Assembly (NCBI GenBank): GCA_037176885.1 | Contig: JAWWNJ010000005.1 | Coordinates: forward strand, 1,488,001 to 1,552,000 | Reading direction: 5' to 3' | DNA from: Favolaschia claudopus | Taxonomy: Eukaryota; Basidiomycota; Agaricomycetes; Agaricales; Mycenaceae | Length of the DNA stretch: 64,000 bases | Shown here: positions 58,761-64,000 of the stretch, piece by piece | How the letters are laid out: each line of letters opens with the position of its first letter | Numbering within the stretch: the first letter of the stretch is position 1 | Program-made: the position numbers and the translations under genes | The notes under the pieces: generated by a model | What the model was told of the DNA's origin: nothing | Databases searched by the model: none | Seen by the model: only the letters and a program-made list of their open reading frames with translations

Positions 58761-59319
58761 GGAGAAGATGGATGTTGAGTTTGAGGGCGGCGAGTGGCGT
58801 GCCTTCGTTGAGGGCATAAACGAGGCTGCGAGAAACTCGTCAGAATGAGAAGATAAGTCCAAGGGAACGAGTGGCTCGCATAGCTCAGCGATATGGTTTG
58901 GCGTTGTTGGCGGAGAAAGGGTGTGCTGCGACGTTGGCGAAGGCGGGTAGAGTTGAGTTTGCGAGCGGACGCTGGAAGCGGGTTGAGAATCGCTGAAAGA
59001 ATCGTGAGTGCGCAGCAAAGGGAGTTGAAAGAAGCTTACATGGGTAGTTGAGGATCGGTGGAGTTGGAGCTGAGTTTGAGGAGTCGTTGGACCCATCTTG
59101 AAGAGAGGACGAGGGGAGGCTGTCGAATGGAGGTGGTGGCGGGTTGCGAGCTCGATGAGGCCTACGAGGTCGAAGAGAGGAGGAGGGAAGGAGAAAGGGA
59201 ATGGGGAGAAAATGGAGTGAGGTTGGTTGGGTGGTGGTGGTAATAAACAAACCCTGTGCTGTGCCGTGATCAAGTCAACGCTAGGCGAATCAATCATTCA
59301 ACAAAACAAATGCACATAC

Positions 59320-59797
59320 CTGTCTCATCAACCCTGGCCGCAGAACTTCCGCCGATTGATTGCGTCCGAAAATAGTCGCGTTGCTTGGCAATTCCTCAAA
59401 TCGGGTGATATTTCTGTAAGGCAATTGTTGAGTCAGTGAGATTTTGTATGGCAAACGGAAACAGGACCGGTGAGGAGTTATTTTGGGATTCAGGCCCCAA
59501 ACGCTGTCGGACATAATCGAGGTGTTGAGATCGGCGCATAAGCGCTACCGGCTGCGATATTGTGAACGCGTCAATGACGCGCTTTCGCGCCGAACGTTGA
59601 ACTCTGATCAATTCAATGCGAAGATTAACCACAACTCAGATTGAAATGGAAAAGTATGGGCAGCCCGAGATTGACGAAACGAAATAGAACAGTCAAAGGT
59701 AACTCACACTTGCACCGCATGCAATATTTGTTACGGAGCGCTCGGGGATTTGAATTCTAAGAGGACTTGAAGAATGTGCTGAGGTATTATCGAGAAT
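59320..59797 (-). CDS. Candidate coding segment of unknown function, unit D
   Basis: Same frame with one Ile-to-Val change (QPVALMRRSQ). The acceptor of the first exon is changed from CAG to CAC (plus strand GAATGTGG instead of GAATCTGG at about 59796), which would break the splicing proposed for the other units or argue against that exon border. Confidence 0.3.
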
Positions 59798-61264
59798 GTG
59801 GAAGGAGAATTGAGTGAAACGAGGAAAAGGACTCGAAAGCACAAACCAGGGTCAAAGTAGAAGTTCAAATTGAAACCAAACTTCATAGTCCTGCCGCATA
59901 ATTGATGATTTGAGCAAGGGAGATAACTCGAACAGGTTTTGAACATAATCGAGAATCTAGCATATAATTTGAGCCAAGCGCGGAAAAGGAACTCAGAGGG
60001 ACAAAACCTAACGAAATGGGCATCTCACATTCGCCCCAAATTGAACAAGTTACCCCAAACTCGACGAGTTGAGGTGAGAACCAGCAGCCAGCTATTTTTG
60101 ACCAAACGACATCCCGATGCAAGTGGGTCGGAAACCGGGGTCAAGTCGGCGGAGCGAGTCAGATAGAACCAGAAATAGACGGCGCGGAGAGACCCTAGTG
60201 ACGCGAGAATAGCCCGGGAAGACCTACGGCAGCGCAAATCCGCGTGTCGAAGAGTTGATTTTGATATCAATCAAAACGGCCAATTTCGCTTAACTGGCTT
60301 CCAAGCAGCCTGTTGGATGCCGAAACGACGGGGACCTTGAATGCCGCTGGTCCAAGCTTGCAGTGCCGGGTCCGCCAGGGTGCCGCCGCCGAGAGAAAAG
60401 TTCGGACATGGCGGGAGAAAGCAAGCTGTGCGCAAACGCCGCCAAATAGATTTTGACAGTTCAACGCCGGAGTCCAGAATAGGAAGGTCTTTGCTCTTTG
60501 TCTTCCGCCTTCATCGTCTTTTTGCGTTTCGCTGGATTTCTGGGCTGGGGGGTCTCAGGTGAGTAACTGTATACTTATAATGTCTACTGCAGTGCTACTC
60601 CGGCGCAATTGCGCACTCAGGGCCGCTGGATCCGCGAAAACGGCGACTTTGCGCAATCGGGCAAATTTGAGGTATGGAAGACGAAGACCGCGGGCATGCG
60701 GGATCAATCTGTCAGAACAAGTTACCTGGATACGACAAATGATTTTGGGGCGATCTCGGAGGCAACAAGGCGGCGGAGACTGCTCAGGGAAATCTGGTTC
60801 GTTTTCCCATATCTCGCTTATTGGGGGATCTCGGTCTGACTCAAGCTATCTTTAGATTTAGACAACTTGCTGCTCACATTTCTTTGCCCTCCAGCTCCAT
60901 TCTCCACCTCGCGCGCGCCCCCAGACTCAATAAACCCAATCGACGCTTTTTCGACATCCGATTTTTGAGGGCGGAGGGTCGGGATATCGGCGGACTTCGG
61001 TGACGGAATACGCTGCAAACGATGAAAGCTATTTGGGGCTCGGTGCGTAGGCTCGTATCTACGCTATCTACCGACTTATGAATATCTCGACGCATTTTCA
61101 GGGTCCCAAATGCACCGATTTGGCGCCGCGTGCAGTCTGACTCAGGCGGAGAATCTATTTTAAACTGACGTCTTAGGTTCCGCGGAGTTGATCTGTGTCG
61201 TTTTTGCGCATGGGAGGGTCAGGGAAATCGGGGAGGAGGATCGGGGGTGACGGTATGGCTGGCA

Positions 61265-63145
61265 TATATAAGTCTCGTGAGTTGAAATTCAACTCACCTC
61301 CCTCCTTTCCCTCCTACCACCACCTTCCTCTCTCAAACTCGCCCTCTTGCCTGCTCGTCGCCTTCGAGCCTTCGTACGTCGTCTGCCTCGTGCCTTCGCT
61401 GATGCTTTCTCTTAGGTCGACGTCGATGTTAGATGTTAGAGTCGGGTTGAGTGGGTGGAGTTGGGCGGCGGGTTGGGCGGGTTGAGCGGGTTGGTTGACG
61501 GTGAGCTCAACTTGTATCTGTTCTCCTTCACCATTCTCTTCCTATCCTCCATACCCGCCCTCGCCACTCGAGATACCATACCCTTCGCCGACATCGTCCA
61601 CATTCCCAACCAACATTTTCCTTGTTCCATTCATTTCACTTCAACCCTTCTATTAAATCTCCACCTCAACTCTGACCGACCTCATCCGTGACAGGTTGGC
61701 TTTCGACGCCGCTACCCTCGCCGCCATCTCAACCAACTCCACTTCCACTTCAATTCAGTTACTACTCACGGTGCGTATGCTTACTCGGACCCTTTGTTAT
61801 CATACTGACTTCTCTTTCTATAGTATACTACTCCTACTGTACGGTTTACATCGAAGTAAGTGCAGTCTATCTTGACTTCGTCTGGTTTCAATTCGGTTAC
61901 TAACTCTTGACTTCACCTAGTACATATCCTTCTTCAAGTCTTCGAGTTAGTGGGGTGTTAAGGTTAGATATAAGGTGCGTCGTATCGAGTTTACTTCTAC
62001 TATTTCGAACGACACTGACCTTGTTCTCTTATTAGGTTCATCCTCAAATACTTATGTGCAATGGGATGCACATTTCTGTGGTCCCTTCGTTGTGGTGCTA
62101 AGGTTAGCTATAAGGTGCGTCATATCACTTTCACTTATACCTCGAACGACACTAATCTCGCTCTCTTATTAGGTTCATCTTCAAGTACTTACGTGCAGTG
62201 AGATGCACATTTCGGTGCGCCATCTCTTATTCTTCTTTCAGATTCATCGAGCTGACTGGTTCAACAGGCATTCGACGACGTGAGAACGTCTGCCAGTCAA
62301 TGGATATGATTGTGAGTTTCAACGTTCAATTTCCTTCTTTTCTTCCTTCAGCTTCGATTATCTCGCTTGCTTTCGGTTCAACGTCGATTCATTCACTTGA
62401 GTTGGTTATGTTTCACTTCGAACTTTATATTTCTCTGATATAATGTACCCTTTTACTTCTCTTCACTCTACTCTACTGACCGCTTCCTTTACTTACTTGT
62501 AGTAGTACCTACTCATGCTCTCTTTGTCTTCAACTTCCAACTGTGGTTGGTCTGAGGTGCGTCGTATACTGTTCACTCAATCTAATTCAAATCAAACTGA
62601 TCTTATCTTCTCCCTAGTTTTGCGTTCAATTACTTTACAGTGGTGCGCAGTTCATTTCTCTCTTCTATCTTCTCGTCCATCTTCAACATACTCACCCCAA
62701 TCAACAGTAACCGCAAGTCATCGAATACGGATTCGTCGGTGAGTTCCACTTTGAATCCAATTTCTATTTCTTTTCTTTGCTTCGTTCCGTCTGATTTGCT
62801 TTCAATTCCATACATTCGACTTTACCCTAGTCAAGTTTCAACAGATTGTATACGTTCGAGCCGCTACGTCCGCTCGAACGGCTTTCTCGCTAACTCGGTA
62901 TATTTCCATTTCTATTCTCTTTCCCGCTTTCAACGCGCTGAGTGAATTGAGCAGTTGATTCTGCTTCAAAACATCGTGCAGTGTTGACTTGGTGAGTTTT
63001 CAATCTCTCTTCATTTCCTTGCTTTGTTACGATTTCAATTCGCTCGGATTTGACTCGTTTCGTTCGGGCCGAAATTACTGACTTGGCTTCGTTTTCAGCG
63101 GATCGCATTTTGAGTCTGTTGTATAGCTCAGTTTCTACTCAGTAA
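61265..63145 (+). other. TATA-led, multiply spliced transcript region, unit D
   Basis: TATATAAG is kept although its flank changed (GGCATATATAAG). There is a small deletion at about 61935, a 9-bp deletion (GTGCGCC region, about 62080) and an insertion of CACTCTACTCTACT at about 62465, all between or at module edges, so the splice ladder stays intact. Confidence 0.4.
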
Positions 63146-63830
63146 ATGAATTCAGCATCTTTGAATTGGACGAATTCGAGCAGGATTTGTATAAAAATCG
63201 GTTTATTTCGGTAATACGGACATGGTACGTGTATTCATTCGTTTCCCTCGATTTGACGCCGACTTGACGGTTTTCAGAGCCAAAACGGCGGTGGAGGGCG
63301 GAAACTGGATGGGGCGCGGCGCCCGGGGACTTGTAAAATCGGTACGTCGCGGCGTCGCCTCTGTTCTGTTCGTACGCGCGCAATTGTGCTGATTTGAGAA
63401 GATAGGCGCCCGCGGCGCTTGTGCGGGAATCTTGCGTCGGAGACGTGTTTGCGACTGGGAGGGCGGAGCGGGAGCGGGGGATCGAGACGAGACGGCGGAA
63501 CGAAGGCCGCGTTGGCGAGTTGGTGGAGGCGAATCGACACGTTCGGGGTTTTTGGTACCCCACCGAATGGCGGCGGCGGCGGCGAGTTTGGGTGTAGTGC
63601 GCGTGGTGGAGTGTCGGCAGCGTCGGGAAGGCGGGGAAGAGCGGCGGGTGGAGGGGGGTGGGTGGCGGCATCGCCGCAAGCTTCATACGAGTCGGTTAGC
63701 ACGGGAAAGGAAGGATACGAAGTGCGCACCTTTCTTTTTCTTGCTTCTTTCCTCTCTGATGTCTTCACAGCGGCGTTCGAAGGCGGGCGGTGGTGGTGGC
63801 GAGTCGGAGGAGGTCGGACGCGGAGCCCAC

Positions 63831-64000
63831 TCAATTTTTGTTTGAGTCGCAGATCGAGCCAGGAGGAAGTTAGACAGTACCGAGACAGCGATTTCGTCGG
63901 TAAAGCGGGGCCTGAACCCAGAGTTGGCTCAGGCACGGCGAGATTGGGTCGGGAAAGCGGAGCCAAGAGGCAATGCGATGTATTTCCACGCGAGGCGGAT
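63831..64000. repeat. Start of tandem unit E (cut by window end)
   Basis: 170 bp of a fifth copy. It shares GGGGCCTGAACCC and GTTGGCTC with the left edge of unit A, where B-D have GGGGCCCTGAACCC and GTTGGATC. The array therefore runs on past this window. Confidence 0.85.

Larger units (their letters stand above)
53847..63830. repeat. Tandem unit D (9,984 bp)
   Basis: Direct copy with POP4 intact. About 56,722-59,290 is strongly diverged from A-C, and scattered substitutions and small indels occur to its right (for example at 59729, 59796, 59925, 61190-61265, 61935 and 62465). Confidence 0.95.

Noticed and set aside
24274..63830. Ribosomal DNA array
   Set aside because: The unit length fits fungal rDNA, but none of the conserved 18S, 5.8S or 28S segments I know appears on either strand; POP4 and splice-rich DNA fill the unit.

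Overview
The window looks like nuclear DNA of a basidiomycete fungus, most likely a mushroom-forming agaricomycete. Genes sit on both strands and are cut by many introns of about 50-65 nt with GT-AG (a few GC-AG) borders and CTAAC/CTGAC-like branch points. The gene families also fit: CAP59-type mannosyltransferase, ricin-B lectin, KRE9/KNH-like secreted protein, NmrA-like dehydrogenase, F-box/LRR-like protein and a Copia retrotransposon. All gene models were spliced by eye from reading frames and splice signals.

Left half (1-24,270), ordinary but TE-marked gene space: a small secreted cysteine-rich protein (419-670, -); a MITE full of ATGCATG motifs (1313-2180); a nine-exon hexokinase-like gene whose phosphate-loop motif is missing (2765-4603, -); a possible micro-gene (5765-5986, +); a secreted cupin-like gene (7007-11280, +) broken by a 422-bp MITE in exon 1 and carrying a 3.1-kb Copia element in intron 1; an NmrA-like gene (11563-12864, -); a class V aminotransferase/cysteine desulfurase-like gene (14183-15727, +); a CAP59-family glycosyltransferase (15927-17506, -); a KRE9-like secreted protein with Lys-Gly and Ala/Pro repeats (17841-18905, -); a secreted double beta-trefoil lectin (21785-23207, +); and an F-box-like protein (23420-24163, -).

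Right half (24,274-64,000): four head-to-tail copies, plus the start of a fifth, of a 9.7-10.0 kb unit that is not rDNA. Each unit carries a complete, intron-containing gene for POP4/Rpp29, the protein subunit shared by RNase P and RNase MRP, on the minus strand. It also carries a minus-strand array of short exon-intron-like modules built around GC-rich palindromes, a minus-strand exon chain of unknown product, and a TATA-led plus-strand region with a ladder of splice sites. Units A-C are nearly identical. Unit D has a 2.6-kb block, covering the palindromic array, that is strongly diverged while its flanks stay nearly identical. The left edge of unit A and the visible start of unit E share a variant not seen in B-D.

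One stretch, about 30.4-39.3 kb, carries many one-base insertions, mostly in homopolymers, relative to the other copies. This looks like consensus error and probably explains the frameshift in the second POP4 copy. The most unusual content is the POP4-bearing array with its hypervariable palindromic module block. Whether it is a dosage amplification, a fast-evolving non-coding locus, or partly an assembly effect cannot be settled from sequence alone.
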